Shown piece after piece: positions 34,010 to 47,040 of a DNA stretch of 64,000 nucleotides (positions within the stretch are counted from its first letter, which is position 1; every line of letters starts with the position of its first letter). The notes beneath the pieces were generated by a model, which saw only the letters and a program-made list of their open reading frames with translations, was not told where the DNA came from and made no database searches. The translations under genes and the position numbers were made by a program. Where the stretch lies: NCBI RefSeq assembly GCF_000340215.1, contig NW_006921547.1:1-64000 (forward strand), given 5' to 3'. This DNA comes from Pseudocercospora fijiensis CIRAD86. Lineage: Eukaryota; Ascomycota; Dothideomycetes; Mycosphaerellales; Mycosphaerellaceae.

Positions 34010-37000
34010 GTCTCGATTTGTCTATATTTCGCTTCGAAGTCGTCTAGCGCTAAGGTATCTCTAATATAATCTAGGGGTTCTTATATAGGTTTATAGTAAC
34101 TACTCTATTTTACGAGCGCTTCTCGACCTCTATTCTATTTTCTTTTCTAGATATATAGGATTTCTTCGACCTACTATTCTTTATATATTTCGAATAAAAT
34201 AGGGTTCGGCTATTTATCGTCGATTTCCTACCCTAGTAGGGGGTCTCTACCCGCTAGTCTTAGGAGGTCGGTATAGAATACCGGGTAAATATTACTAGGT
34301 ATCCTAGTAAGTTATACAAATATAGGTAATAGTACCTCTTCGACTATATACTTAGCGTATCTCGAGTCGAGGCTCTTCTTTAGTCTATCGGCTTAGTAAT
34401 TCCTTAGGTCGAGCTAGACCTTATCTCCGATACGATATACTAGCGCCGGTATTCTAGTTTTATTTGTACTATCCTCCTATTTTTACGCTACTTCCGCTAT
34501 CTATACTTAGTATAGGTCCGAGATCTTCTTAATCTTATTTATAAACTCCTCCGCTCTTTTCGCTATAGTTAACCGCTAGTCGATAGCTAGGTCCTCTTCT
34601 AGCGTAATAGATAAAGTAGACTCGTAACCGTAAGTCGCGAAGAAAGAGCTTATTCCTAATCCCGCTTAGTATCTCTTATTAAACGCTAGTTCCGCCGTAG
34701 GAAGCTATTAGTTCTAGTCGGACTATATTTAGTTAATATAGTTACGTAGGTAAGCCTATATATCTTAATTTATACGCTCCGGACCTCCGTCGGTTTATAG
34801 GTAGTAAGCGGAGCTTAACCTCTACTTTACGCTAAGTAGTCGATATATCTCCCTCTAGAAAGTACTTGTCTAATTCGTATCTCTATCGCTAGTAATAGCT
34901 CGAGGTAGTCCGTAATATCTAACCTAGTATTTTGGGAATAAAACTACGTATTCCTCCGCTTTTGTAGAGAGATTACCGATAAGGGCAATCTATTTACTAA
35001 GGCGGTCTTTATTTACCTAAAGATATCGGTTCCTATTAGACTCCGGTAAGTTAGTTATAAAGTCTATCGAGATTTCCTAGAAGAAACGGTCGGGTACTAG
35101 TAGTAGTTTTAGGAGGCTATATTTATTTTCTTTCTATACTTTATTACGTCTATAATAGTTATAATTCCGTAGGAATTGTCGTATATATTTTAACTATAGC
35201 GGCTAGCAGAAGTCGCGACCTAGTATAAAAGTAGTAGAATCCCGGCCTAGGTAACCGTAGAGTAGTAAGTTATAGATCGACTAGATAATCTTTATACGAA
35301 GTATATCCTACTAAAGTTCTTTAGTCCCTATATCCTTATATTCGACCTCTATCGTAGCTAGGGCTCCTAGAACCTAGAGCTTGCTACGGTAGCGTAGGAA
35401 CCCCTTAGGGTCTATTATATAATCTCCGATTTAAATCTTTACCTTAATTTCTAGCTATAATATCCTAGATCCCTTATAGACTTTCTATAATACCGTCTAG
35501 TATATTATATCTTTCTCGATAATATCCTTCTACATATCGTTTATTTCTAGATCCTAGAATAGTTTAGCGCCTTCCGCCGGGGACTACGCGAGTTCCGTCT
35601 CGTTTATAAGTAAAGATAATAGGCTTACCTCGGATATATATAGGAAGTTACTAATCGTAGCGCTAGAAATTTTTACGTTTTCTAGCTAGTTTAGAAAGAG
35701 GTCTAGTTCTAGAAACCTTCGGAATCTCGAAAGCTTATCGTCTTAGCCTAACATATCCTATTCCCTCTTTAATAAGATATCTAGTAGAATAGCCTCGACT
35801 CCCGGTCGGTAGACTAGGGTAAACGAATACTTAGCTAGTTCTTCCTACTATCGGATCTATCTCTTAGATAGCTAACGCTTTACTATAAAGTATTCTAGGT
35901 TCTTATAGTCTGTCTAAATCGTAAAGAGACTATACGACTTTAGCTCGGAGTCCTAAAACTTAATACTAGATACGACTACGAGTATCTCCTTATCGTAGAT
36001 ATCGTAGTTAATCTCCGCTTTATTTAGTTTCTTTAAAAAGAAGCCTACCGGTCGTCGGATCCTAGCCTTTTTTTTAGATAAGGGCGCCTCTAATCGCGAA
36101 CCCGCTATAATCCGTTTCGAGGAAAATAGGAAGAAACGAGTCCTACTAAGTAAGTACTAGAATACGGTAGAATTTATCCTTTAGCGTTTCGAACGCCTTA
36201 TTCTACTCTTCTTTCTAAGAGAATAGAGTTCCCTTACTAGTAAGCGCGGTTAATAGTACGGAGATCTTAAAGTAGTTCGGTACGAATATATAGTAATAGT
36301 TCGTAAATCCTAAGAAACGACGAACTTCCTTTTAGGTCTTAGGTACTACCTACTTTTATATAGCTTCTATCTTTTCGGAGTCGGCTAATACTTCACCTCT
36401 ATTAGTATAGACGATAAATCCTAGGTACTTAATCTTTTTCTAGGCGAATTCACTTTTTTTTAAATTAAAGTAAAGGCCTCTATCCTAAAGCTTCTTAAGA
36501 ACGGTCCTTACCTTATAGAAATAATCTTCCCTTGTTCTAGTTAAGTAGATTACTACGTCGTCTATATACGCTAACGCGAAATCGTTTAGATACTCCTATA
36601 GGAGAGTATTAATATACCGTTAGAACGTTACCGGGGCTTTAGACAAACTAAACGGGTATACTAGCTACTCGAATAAACCTAGCCTAGTACGGAAGACTAT
36701 CTTATACTCGTATCCTTTTACTATCCTTATCTTATAAAAGGCTAAGACTACGTTAACCTTAGTTAACTATCGGGCTTACGTTAGGTTCCTTATAGTATCT
36801 AGGATTAGTAGAAGGGGATATCTATCTTACTTTATTAGAGCGTTAAGCGCTCTATAGTCGTAGTAGAACCGGAGTCCTCTTCCGGATTTCTTAACGAATA
36901 GTACGGGCGCTACCGCTTTAGAGTTTGTAGGTCTTATAAACCCCTTCTTTAAGAGCTCGTTAAGCGACTTTCGTAAGACTAAAAGCTCTTATTTTAATAT

Positions 37001-37650
37001 ACTATAGAGCGGGCCCTAGGGAAGCTATAGCTAGGATCCGTCTAGTTTTTTACGGAGTTCTATTATATAATCGATACTAGGACGATAGGGCGCTAACTTA
37101 TTAGCTTCCTTTTAATAAAATAGCGTAGCTATATCGCGAACCTTTAGGGATAGTTTCTTCTTTAGCTCCTCGATCGTTCGGTATTCCTTTATCTTTAGGG
37201 CCTTTTTAATATCCTCGGCGATTATCGCGGTAAGTAGGCTCTTTATAGCGTCGATCGTAGTAATATTCCTACTTATATTAAATTTATAGTAATAGCGCCC
37301 TTTTTAAACCTAATAGCTAGCCCTTCTATAGTAGTACTATCGCTTCTCGGGCGCGGTCCTAACCTTATTATATACCTTCTATAGATTCCCTAAAATAAGA
37401 GAGAAAGCTAATCCTAGTACGATATAAGTATATACCGTCTAGCGGAATCTATTAATTTCTATCTAAAAGGCGACGACTTTAATAATTTTTGTATCCTATA
37501 TTATAGACGATACTCCCTTTACTTCTCGGGACTTACGGCTAATATAGCTAAGCCCGAGGCTTTTAGTAAGGCCTATATTAATTATAGCGTAGTACTAGTA
37601 TCCTTTATTAATAAAAGTAGAAGTTCCGACGTTATTTTCGAGAACTATAT
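34010..37650 (-). pseudogene. Gypsy pol: protease, RT, RNase H, integrase, chromodomain
   Basis: Minus-strand polyprotein. RT has AYIDDVV at 36551-36571. RNase H shows VGFFLKKLNKAEINYDIYDKE across about 35990-36060, matching the family's GFFSKKL..AE.NYDIHDKELLAIV. Integrase follows at about 34550-35300. A chromodomain is readable near 34050-34190: VEEILYI*KRK, EALVK*SSY, then I*EPLDYI, equivalent to VEEIL...LVKW.GY...WEP. Chromodomains on integrases of this clade bind methylated histone H3 and direct insertion to heterochromatin; here that is inference from family knowledge. Stops are TAG/TAA from RIP. Protease (about 37400-37650) is placed by order, not by a clear motif. Confidence 0.82.
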
Positions 37651-37699
37651 TAGTATATATAAGATTCCCGTTTATATCCTTTTTAACTTCTTCCTATTT

Positions 37700-38900
37700 C
37701 TTTATCTATACTCTATCTACTCTTAACTCCTAACTATAAGCGAGAGTTACTCTTTCCCTAAGTCGGAACTACTTAAGTCCGACTATTCTTCTATATTTTC
37801 TAGAATAGGTTATATAGAGGCGATACTAATCTTAGTAGGCTAAACCGCCGGTATATATAGGTAGTCGCGAATATAGTATCCGCTCGCTCTATAGCGGAAG
37901 TAGAGCCTTTTCTCTTTATATTTCTCTCTCTTTATAGAGTCGACCTATTTAGCTCTAGGCTTCCCTACTATTTATTATTAGCCTCCGCGGTTCTTTCTAT
38001 AGAAAGCGTTCGTTTAAGCGGGGTTTATAACTATATCTCTATCGGAGTCGACCTTCGGGTTTACTATAGGAGCTATATAGGGTAGGATAACGACCGTAGG
38101 GTTTACGGCCTCTTTCTTCCTTTCTTACTAGTGTTTCGAAGCCTATTTAAACTAGTCCGTCGTCTCGAGATTCGTTATAAATTGCTCGACTTCCTCTATA
38201 TCGAAGTAGTAATCCTTAATTTTTAGTATAGCGGCGGTATAGGTCTTAGCCGCGTTCGAGAAGGTATTCTTTAAGTATCCGATTTTCGTATCGTCGGTCT
38301 AACGGTCTCTACCTACGCTTAGTAGGAGGCTGTCGAATTCTAGCTAATAGTCGTACTATAGTTATTCCTAAGAGTGCCTTAGGGCTTAGAGTTACTCTAG
38401 CGCCTTCGCGGCTTTATTACTATCTACGAAGACGTCCTCGAGTTACTAGAAGAAAGCCTTAGGGTCCTTTCCTTTTATAAGGCTTCGTCTTTTCTAGAAG
38501 TAGCGTATCCTAGCGCGTTCCTTTACCAGTAGGATATCGTAAATAGTATCCTAGTAGTAATCTTCGGGGAGCTTTAGTTTTAGCCTAGAACGAACTCGGT
38601 ACGAACTTCTTAGTTATAGTAGGTAGTCCTAGAACGTTATAGCCTTTCTATCCTATAATAGTAGCTTCTATTCGCGTAACGCCGTTACGTTTTAGCCGGT
38701 AGCTAAGAGGGTTTCTAGGAGTCCCTTTAGGATCTCGTTCGTAGACTAGTCTCGTATTATACTAGCTTCGGTAGACCCGGCCTAGCGAGATACTTCTATA
38801 TATTAGAGCGCGGAGCGCGTAGCTTATAGCTAGGCTTCTATTATTTATTATCTAGTATAGAGACTCTCGAAGGTACGATAAATCTCATCCCTAGTTATCT
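37700..38900 (-). pseudogene. Gypsy gag with CCHC zinc knuckle
   Basis: Minus-strand frame upstream of pol. The zinc knuckle at 37862-37905 reads LYFRYRASGYYIRDYL. Every Cys and the His have become Tyr, as RIP predicts for TGY/CAY codons, leaving the C-x2-C-x4-H-x4-C spacing intact. The capsid part further right is recognised by position and composition only. It would have packaged the element RNA. Confidence 0.7.
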
Positions 38901-38988
38901 TAGGCGTAGTAGGGGTAGCGTTCCTCTAGCTAACTTACTCGGGTTCCTAATAAACCTTAGCGTTTCCTATAATAAAGATCGAACCTAA

Positions 38989-39175
38989 TATTATAGATAA
39001 GTAACGCGTACGTAGATACTAGATATAAGACTTAATAGATTTAATAAAGAGCTAAGTCTATCTACGTAAATTCGAATAGTTTTATATAGTACGCTAAGCG
39101 CTAAGCGGTAGGTTAGAGTCGCGTAGGCCGAATGCCTAAGGCTAGCGCTTTCTACCTAGGGCGTAGCCCTTTATA
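38989..39175 (-). repeat. Gypsy LTR, right (5' LTR)
   Basis: 187 bases starting TATTATAGATAAGTAACGCG and ending GGCGTAGCCCTTTATA; the partner of 32396-32582. CCGAG follows at 39176-39180. Confidence 0.92.
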
Positions 39176-39180
39176 CCGAG
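39176..39180. repeat. Target site duplication CCGAG, right
   Basis: Five bases identical to 32391-32395, flanking the gypsy element. Confidence 0.85.
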
Positions 39181-39500
39181 TAAACTACTACTATATATCT
39201 CCTTCCTTATAAGTAGCGGCTCTAGCCGTATCTAACGGTATAGTCTTTACTCTCTACTACTAAGGAGGAGCCCCTTTCCCTCTTTCTATCGATATACCTA
39301 TAAGGAAGACACTATTAGTAGTAGTAAGGTCGGATTGTCGTAGTATCGAGCGAGAATTAAGTTAGTAGTAACTAATAACTAGCGTAGGCGCGTAGATATA
39401 CTAATTTAATTATAGCGCTTTAAATACTAGACTATCGCGGCCTTTTAGACCTTATTACGCTTGCGATAACTTAACTTCCGCGTAGATTTAGAAGGAAGGC
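39181..39500 (-). pseudogene. pogo/Fot1-type transposase, N-terminal part
   Basis: Minus-strand continuation of the transposase at 30800-32395. The codons GDI***FTR here join in register, through the duplicated CCGAG, to YC*IYIEYSILLSDI on the other side, just ahead of the NIDKIGF motif. The helix-turn-helix region expected further right (39300-39900) is not clear enough to place, and its start was not identified. Confidence 0.65.
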
Positions 39501-40860
39501 CTTAAATACGATATCGTAGTTATTAGTATAGTACCTTAAAGAATTTAGCTACTTTAGTTAACTTTAGAGCTATCTCCTATTTAGTAAGCTACTCTATTAC
39601 TTATATAATACGATCTTCTTCCTCGAGATAAGACGATTTAATATAGCGCGTAAAAGAGCTTAGAAATACGAGGAAATACGTCGATAATATAATAGTCTAA
39701 GGATATTATTACTAGGCTGCAATTATTACTAACCTATCGACTACCGGCTACGTAGGTAGCTATAGCCGAGGAACGAGGATATAACGTAACCGAGTAAGGG
39801 TAGGTACTACGAATATACTAGCTAGAAACGTTAGACTAGACCCTATACCTACGGAAGGCTAGGATACGTAGTTATTCTAGACGCTAACTATTTCGCAAGC
39901 TAGATAAAAAACATACTAATCGTACTTTATACTTTTTCGTCTAGGTCCTAAGTATAGCTTTACTAATAGTTTTCCTAGAACTCTTTTTTATAACTTACCT
40001 ATAACTCTAACTAACTCTAAGTCTCCCTTATTCTAAGGTATATAGTAGTAGGGAATATAGGCGTAATAGGCTATCTTTCTAAATCTATAGTTAATATATC
40101 GGTTTAAATTATTCGAAACGGTTCGTTTATCGGTCGGATTAGTCGTTGCCCGTTAATTGATATCGATAGAATCGCGTATTATCGAGATTTTTTTACCTAC
40201 TATCGTAATTCTTTAAAACTATTAATAGATATAGATAGAGATTTTTTTATAGACTAGAGATTTTAGATTTATCTATAGGTATATAGTAGTTCTAGTTTCC
40301 GCGTTAGTAAATGTTATATAGGCGTATATTAACTTAAGGATATAATTTACAATTAAATAGATAATATAGATAGTATCGGAATATCTAGTAGTAGCTATAG
40401 AGTAGAGAGATCGTAGGCAAATCGTATATCTAACTAACTAGTAATATCCGTCGCTTTATTATATAGTAAATAAAAAAAATTCAACTAATACTTAATAATA
40501 TATAACTAGTTAGTCTACTAACTAAAAAAACCAATTCGAGCGATTCTTAATAGTATATTAAGTAGAGATTAATAAAAGATATCTTAAGAGCTTATAGTAG
40601 CTACTATACTCTATCTTCTTAGAAAGCAGATCTGTAACTATCTTAAATTATAAGAAATTTAAAAAAAAGAACAAGAACCTCTAAGAAAACTTAGTAGTAT
40701 ACTGTTACTTTACTAAAGAACTTTAGTATTAATAGTATAGCTTCTATTAGAACCTAAGTATTATATACTATAATAATACCTATCGTACTATCTTTATAGT
40801 ATTTTATATATATTATACTACTACTCTTACTTATAGCTATTTCTTTTCGTTATTCTTAGT
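39501..40860. other. Element remnants without a clear gene
   Basis: About 1.3 kb without a sustained frame. A segment near 40100-40190 (AACGGTTCGTTTATCGGTCG and nearby CGTATTATCGAGAT) resembles 49595-49740, 54350-54420 and 58110-58160, so part of it is the non-coding 5' region of a dispersed repeat family. 40200-40860 is AT-rich with no structure noted. Confidence 0.4.
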
Positions 40861-40889
40861 CTCCGCTATCTACTATCGCCTGTCCCCGA

Positions 40890-43800
40890 CTCCGTCGAAT
40901 TTTTTTTATATATATTAGCTCCTTCTTATAGATATTAAGACTATAAGCCTAGCCTAGATAAAATAGGGAGTCGCGATAGTCCGAGTTTATAAAAAGGGAG
41001 ATATAGTAAGGTTAGTATAGCGCGATAGGCCGTCTATATTAGCGATAGCGGCGCTATCCTTAATAGATTTATCGAAAATAATATAGTTATTTAATTGTTT
41101 AGACAGTCCGTAGAATAGTTAGAGTCTAAAGAAGATATAGCGCTATTTAATAATAGTAGTCTATTATCTATTAAGTTTAATACTAGAGGCTAGAATAACG
41201 GATAAGGCATTAACAATAGACTACCCTATTTATACTATAGTTTAGCTTTACTAGTTTTATACGTAGACTTAGTAACAATAGCTACTATTATAAACGGCCT
41301 CTCTATAGCCTACTTAACTAATACTAGTTCTATTTTAATCTTCTTCTTAATAGAATTTTACTAAATAAAATAGCTAGAATAACGACAAGCTTAATATAGA
41401 AGGGCTTTTGAAATATCCTAGAAATAAAGCTATAGAGAGAGAGATATTAAACTAGTATATAGGAAGTTAGGTAGTATTAAAGCAAAAGACCCTACTACTA
41501 CTATAGTAACTGCCCTAGTAACCGTTAGAATAGCCGTTACAAGAGTAAATTTTACAAGGTTAGGGTAGTCTCTTTATCCTACTAAAGTATCTAGTAATAT
41601 TTCGGATAGGATATAACGCTCTATTAAAGACTCGATCGATTCTATAGTCGACTACCTCTATATTAGCACTATTCGTACTAATATATTCGATAGCGAGGAC
41701 CTTACTAAACTATTACTAGAGCGGAAACGCTTAGTAAATACGTTAGGAAGTAGAATAGTTAGATAATACAATACTACTATAGATAAGGCTATTAAGGTTA
41801 GGCTTAGTATACTAAAAGCCTCTTTACTATTAGTAGTTATATAAACAAGATACTTTAAACTATTAAAGTTCTGTCTTTTCCTAATATACTACCGTAACTA
41901 CTACGGTATATACGGCTTAGTCCTTTTTAGGATACTTAGTTTATTTAAGTAATACTAGACTTTAGCTATAGCTATAAATAGTTAGTAGTACGAGAAGTCT
42001 CCTAAAATACTTAATAGAAGGCTTAATTAAAGGGCTACTTTAACCCCTATTTCTAGAAAATTAGAGATAGAGTTACTAGAGGCCGTATTATTCCCGTTCG
42101 TAAGAAAGTTAACTATTAGCGATCCTAAACCCCTCTCTCGGCGCTACTAAGCCTAAGAAAGAGACCGGATTGAATATAAACGCCGGATACGCTATTTAGA
42201 AAGTAGAAGGATCGATAATAAGAAGAATACTTTAGTATATCTTACCTATACTAGATAGAATAGTAGCTATACAAAGTAGTATAGGTATAATAGTATAGAA
42301 AGAGAGGAAGGATATACTAATAGATATTTTTATAAGTATAAATATAGTAAGTACTCGACGGAACGGTAACCTTATAACCTATAGAATAGGTTCTATAAGT
42401 AAACTAGTTTCGATAAAGTATACTTACTAAGGAAATAATAATAGCTAGCGCCGCCGTTACTAATTATAGATAACAAGGCGCCTATAGACTATAAATAGAC
42501 AATCCTATAGCAGCAATTATCTTTCTAGAACTAACCTAATACTAGCGGCGTATAGCTAAATATGCTTCTTAATTATAATATCTACCCAGTAATAACGTTT
42601 ATACCTTCTATCTAAACCCCGCTAAAGCCGGATACGTAGAAATTGCTACTTTAGGCATACCTAGGCAATATTACTATAATACTATACTATTTTGTCCTAT
42701 ATACTAAGGATATTAAAAATAAAGATATTATATTACGTAGATATAGCCGATATAAATCGCGCTATTCTAAATTATATAACGATGCCTTAGCTAACTTAGA
42801 TCCTACTAGGATTACCTCTTATCTAATAGAAGAACTAAGCAAAGGTAGCATTACTAATATATAGGCCGCTAATAGATATTGCCTCTCGTTTTACTTTAAG
42901 GTTTAGTATCTAAATATAATAGTAGCCTCTATAGCCTATCTAACCTAGAGGACTCCTCTACTAATAACTTAACTAATAGGGCTTATAGAGCACTAGGATA
43001 TACTCTATTTAGGAAAGTAGTAAGTATAGCCCGTAGCTTCGGTCCCTTAGTAGTTATCGCTAAACGCAATATTAAGGCTACGTTTCGTAACGTCCCTATA
43101 GCCCCTTTATTAACGCTAGCTACTAGCCTTCGAATAGTAGAGCTCGTTATACTCTAAAAATTGCCTGCTATTTAGCTTATATATAGTACTATAGATCTTA
43201 AGTCTAGGCGTAGAAGGCTTATACTAGCTCTTAGATAACCGATTAGCTAAGTCTATATATAGTATTAGGGTCGCCCTCCTATATTATTTAGACGACTATA
43301 TCTTTATCGTTACTAGCGGCGATATAGAGCCTATCGTAGCTATAAAATACGCGTAGACATATCTTACTAATAAACTTAGTATATCTAGAAACGATAAGGA
43401 AGACGTCGAAGATACCGCTACTAAGGTCCTAGATATTTAGGCTAATATACTAGTAATAAGAGCTATACTACCTAAGGATAAACTCCTTTAGCTAGTAAGA
43501 GATCTTAAATAGGCTTAATTAACTACCCTAGACCTCGTAAGGTCGCTCGCTAGAGACTTATTATAGGCCGTAAGAGTTATTCCTATAAGTAGAGCTTTTA
43601 GTACTACTACTAAGGGAGGTTAAATATAATATATAATATTAGTAAGAACCTCTTATTATATCCTAAGATATATATCGATAATATAAAGTTACTAACTATC
43701 TACCTATTTACTAGCACCTCCGATATTAGTCTTAGAGCTTTCTAGCTTAGGTAAATAAATAGTAGTAACGATTAGACGGTTAACGTTCGTAAACTCTCCC

Positions 43801-44210
43801 TAGCTAATATCTTAGTAGTAAAAAGATAGTACTCTAACTAGGTTTAGATAGCTAAGATTAATACTATTATATTAGCGCTATAAAGATAGTTTTAGAAGTA
43901 GAGGGACTATAACCTTACTTTCTATCTAGATAATACTACTATCTTCTCTAGATTTAATAAGTACTCTATAAAGATTATATTAGGTATCGATTTACTACGT
44001 AAAGTGCTACCTATAGCCCTATAGTAAAAGATTACCGTCTAAGTAATTAAATACTTAGATAGTTACTAGCCTATATATACTATAGATTAATAAAAACTAA
44101 TCTCGGCTGTTCTATAATAGTAGCTTTACTAGGTTAACCTCTCCTAGTAGTAAGCCCTATTACTTTAGAAAGGACTCGTTACTAATATAATACGAAGAAG
44201 CTATACTTAT
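40890..44210 (+). mobile_element. DIRS-like RT/RNase H retroelement, copy A (truncated)
   Basis: Plus-strand element homologous over its length to 59490-62810. The first ORF (about 41000-42460) is gag-like and contains a Tyr/Lys-rich segment near 42230-42450. The second carries RT: SLYSKNCLLFSLY near 43150 (family Y..NCLPFGLRTAP), then YYLDDYIFIVTS at 43282-43317. Next is TLDLVRSLARDLL*AVRVIPI near 43530, and YLFTSTSDISLRAF near 43710 (RNase H TDASD.GLGAF). These features are typical of DIRS-type (tyrosine recombinase) elements; the recombinase part is missing because homology to copy B stops at about 44210, where another element begins. Stops are RIP-type. Confidence 0.65.
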
Positions 44211-44214
44211 TACA

Positions 44215-47040
44215 AGACGGTATAGATTAGATAGAAGACGAGTTATCGTACGGTTCTATCTAGAGGTAGAAGGAAGCGTACGAGGAAGTATCGTAACGAC
44301 GAGAGTTAGTACCTAAGGTACTAACTTCTACTCTAGAGTTACTCCGTAATAGTATCCCCTCTCTTAATAAGGAGCTCCTACGACGCCTTAGTAATATATA
44401 TATATGCCTTTGTTCTAATATCCGTTTATAAAATACCCCTACGTCGTAGTAATACCCTTTAATCTAAGTAAGACATTATAAGCGCCTTACTACTATCCGC
44501 CTATGCGACTAGCTTACTAGTAGCTTTTTAAGTCCTAGCGGTAGGTATCTCGTATAAGCGTAGAGTTAGGTTCTATCTTAACTACTCGGTAGCGAGTCTA
44601 CTTAGGCTAGGGTAGTTTAGTAATAATTCTAGAGGTTGCTACGGTAGGATAGTATAGCCCTTTTCTATACTACTTTATAGGTAGTAAGTCCTTTATAGTA
44701 GTAGGCTTTAGCTTACGTAGGTATCGCTAATAGCATTCGGCTACTAGCTCTTCGGCTCTAGGTAAGAAGTTATACTATTTCTACTCCGTCTTATTAGCGG
44801 TAGTCTAGCGTATCTTATACTAGATTTCTCTATCTTCTAGGTTCTTCCGCGAACTATAGATCCTCTCTAGCTCCTACTCTTCTATTTCCTTATTCTTACG
44901 TATAATAATTACTAGTAGTAGGTTAGCAATTAGCTCTTATCCTAGTAGCGGGTCGTTAACCGCTAGTCTTAGTATTAACGCGTAGAATACTAGATATAAA
45001 GCTCGTATAGACCTAGGTAAGGTTAGGTTATAAGACCTACGTCCTACGCTCTCTTTAACTAGAAAGGGACTATACTATCTTTTATCGAGTTTCCTACTAG
45101 GCTTATAACTACGTAGCTTATAATTATTAAGCTAGGCTAAGTCTCTAGGATAATAATACGGAGATTCTAGATAGTAAGTCTTCGCTAAATTAATATTACA
45201 GATCTATATTAGGGTATACGAGGCGCGGTATTCCTCGAGGACGGCGCGTATACGGGTAGCGATCTCTTTAGCTAACTCGATATTCGTAAGCTATTTCTTA
45301 GTTACCTATAGTCTACCGGTTAGGTTATTAAAACCTATATTAGGATAGCGACCGGTATTTACAAAGAAAGGTATTATACCGGTCGCTATAGCGACGTAGT
45401 TATTAAGCGTAAACTCCGCTAGTAGAAGCTAAGAGGCCTAATCGTATTACCGCTACGAATAGAATACTCGGAGGTACTATTTAGGCGTTTAATTCGTACG
45501 CTCCGACTAACTATTAGTCTTAGGATAGAAAGCGGAAACTATATTCTATATATTACTAAGATAGGCGTATAGACGCTTCTAGAACGTGCTAACTAATTAG
45601 CTACTATAGTCGCTATAAATTATAGAAGGCGCTCTATACGCTAGGTTAATAAAGTAATAGGCTTACTATGCCGTATCTTTAGTATCTAGTTAGATAGTCG
45701 GTTACTATTAGAATATTGCGGTAGATCTTTTTATTACCTATATACTTATTAGTATATAGTAGTAGCTTAACGGTATAATCTATAGTAATATATATCTAGG
45801 GTTACGGAGGTATTAGTAGTACGGATAGAGTCCCTAGTTTTTATAGTCGAGACGGATTAGCTACTCGATATACGCGATAGTTACGTAGATAACGTACTAT
45901 ATTAGCTATTATCTTAGGCTAATATAGGTTGTTATATATAATCAACTCGAGCGTTTAGTTAATAACTTAGTAACTAGGTAATAGACTATCGTAGAATCGC
46001 TAGATTACTCTTATTCGATAGTTCTTAAACGCGTATATATAGAAGCGTTTATTAATATAGAGCCGTTCGTCGCGAACCCTATAGTTAGTAGGGGATACCT
46101 TATTAGTACGTATCTAGGGTAGTCTAAAAGATAATTCTTAGTATCCGCTATAAAGGTCGCTATTAAATCTTACTCGTACGCTTACTTATATAGTCGATCG
46201 CCGATTCTATATCGATCTAGTCCTATCTAGATAGTAGATTAGGCTATAGAGGTAGGGATTATAGTAATTTTAGTATTATATACTCTCTCTTTTTACCGTT
46301 ATTATCCTTAAACAATTTTATTAGCTAAGCCTTCGGACTCGTACGCGCTATCTTTATAATTTATCGCGAAGTTTATTATAATATCTGATTTTTCTCTTTT
46401 TAAGATCGTACGCTCTTATTATTATAGTCTTAGATTATTAAGAGTAAACGGCAAATCTTTTATACGGCCTATAAGGCTATCTAGCTTAGTTTCCTATTTA
46501 CTAGGGCGATATATAATCTTAAAATTAAATTATAAGAGGAACTTAGCCTATCCTACTTAGCGCCTATTTAATTTTTTCGTATATATAAAGTATTCTAGGT
46601 TTATATAATCGGATATTATACGTACTTCTTATATTATTAATTCCGGTTCCTATTCCTCGGAGCACTTAATAATTACTAGTTATTCTTTATCGTAGATATC
46701 GTAATTAGTCTTAGCTAGTACTATCTTCTTCGAGAAGAATACTATAGGTATAAGAACGTCCTTTCTCGTTTAAGATAGAACGCCTATAGTTATCTAGTCG
46801 GAGGAGTTAGTCTCTATCTAAGTTTCTTTACCTAGAATAAAGTATACTAGTATAGGTACTATCGTAAATACGGTTTTAAGATATTCGAAGGACTACTAAT
46901 ATTCCTTTATCTATTTCTAAGCGGAGTCGTTCTTTATAAGCGTAGGTAAAGGAGCTACTACTAATAAGAAGGCGTATATAGAGCGACGGTAGAATCTAGC
47001 GAAGCTAAGAAACGCCTATATATCTTTAACGTTACGAGGG
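44215..47040 (-). mobile_element. Truncated Ty3/gypsy pol (RNase H and integrase), second family
   Basis: Minus-strand frame. NVKDI*AFLSFARFYRRSI near 46985-47040 is the end of RT (family F.G..NYYRRFI). IKEY**SFEYLKTVF follows near 46900. RNase H shows SS D*ITIGVLS* near 46800 and TNYDIYDKE*LVII near 46680-46715. Integrase follows with RYITIDYTVKLLLYTNK near 45760 and SAFYPKTNSQSERTNQTLK-like sequence near 45530. No homology to the LTR-bearing gypsy element was apparent beyond family motifs. The RT body is absent: the sequence right of 47040 reads as LINE. No LTR was recognised. Confidence 0.75.

Larger units (their letters stand above)
32396..39175 (-). mobile_element. Full-length chromodomain Ty3/gypsy retrotransposon, RIP-decayed
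   Basis: A 6,780-base element with 187-bp LTRs, a 5-bp target duplication (CCGAG), a polypurine tract beside the left LTR and minus-strand gag-pol. The LTRs begin TA and end TA, as expected for TG...CA after RIP. In minus-strand order it carries gag with a CCHC knuckle, protease, RT, RNase H, integrase and chromodomain, the layout of chromoviruses. It sits inside the pogo/Fot1 transposase gene. Both are equally RIP-depleted of CpA, so the insertion preceded, or occurred during, RIP of the locus. Confidence 0.9.
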
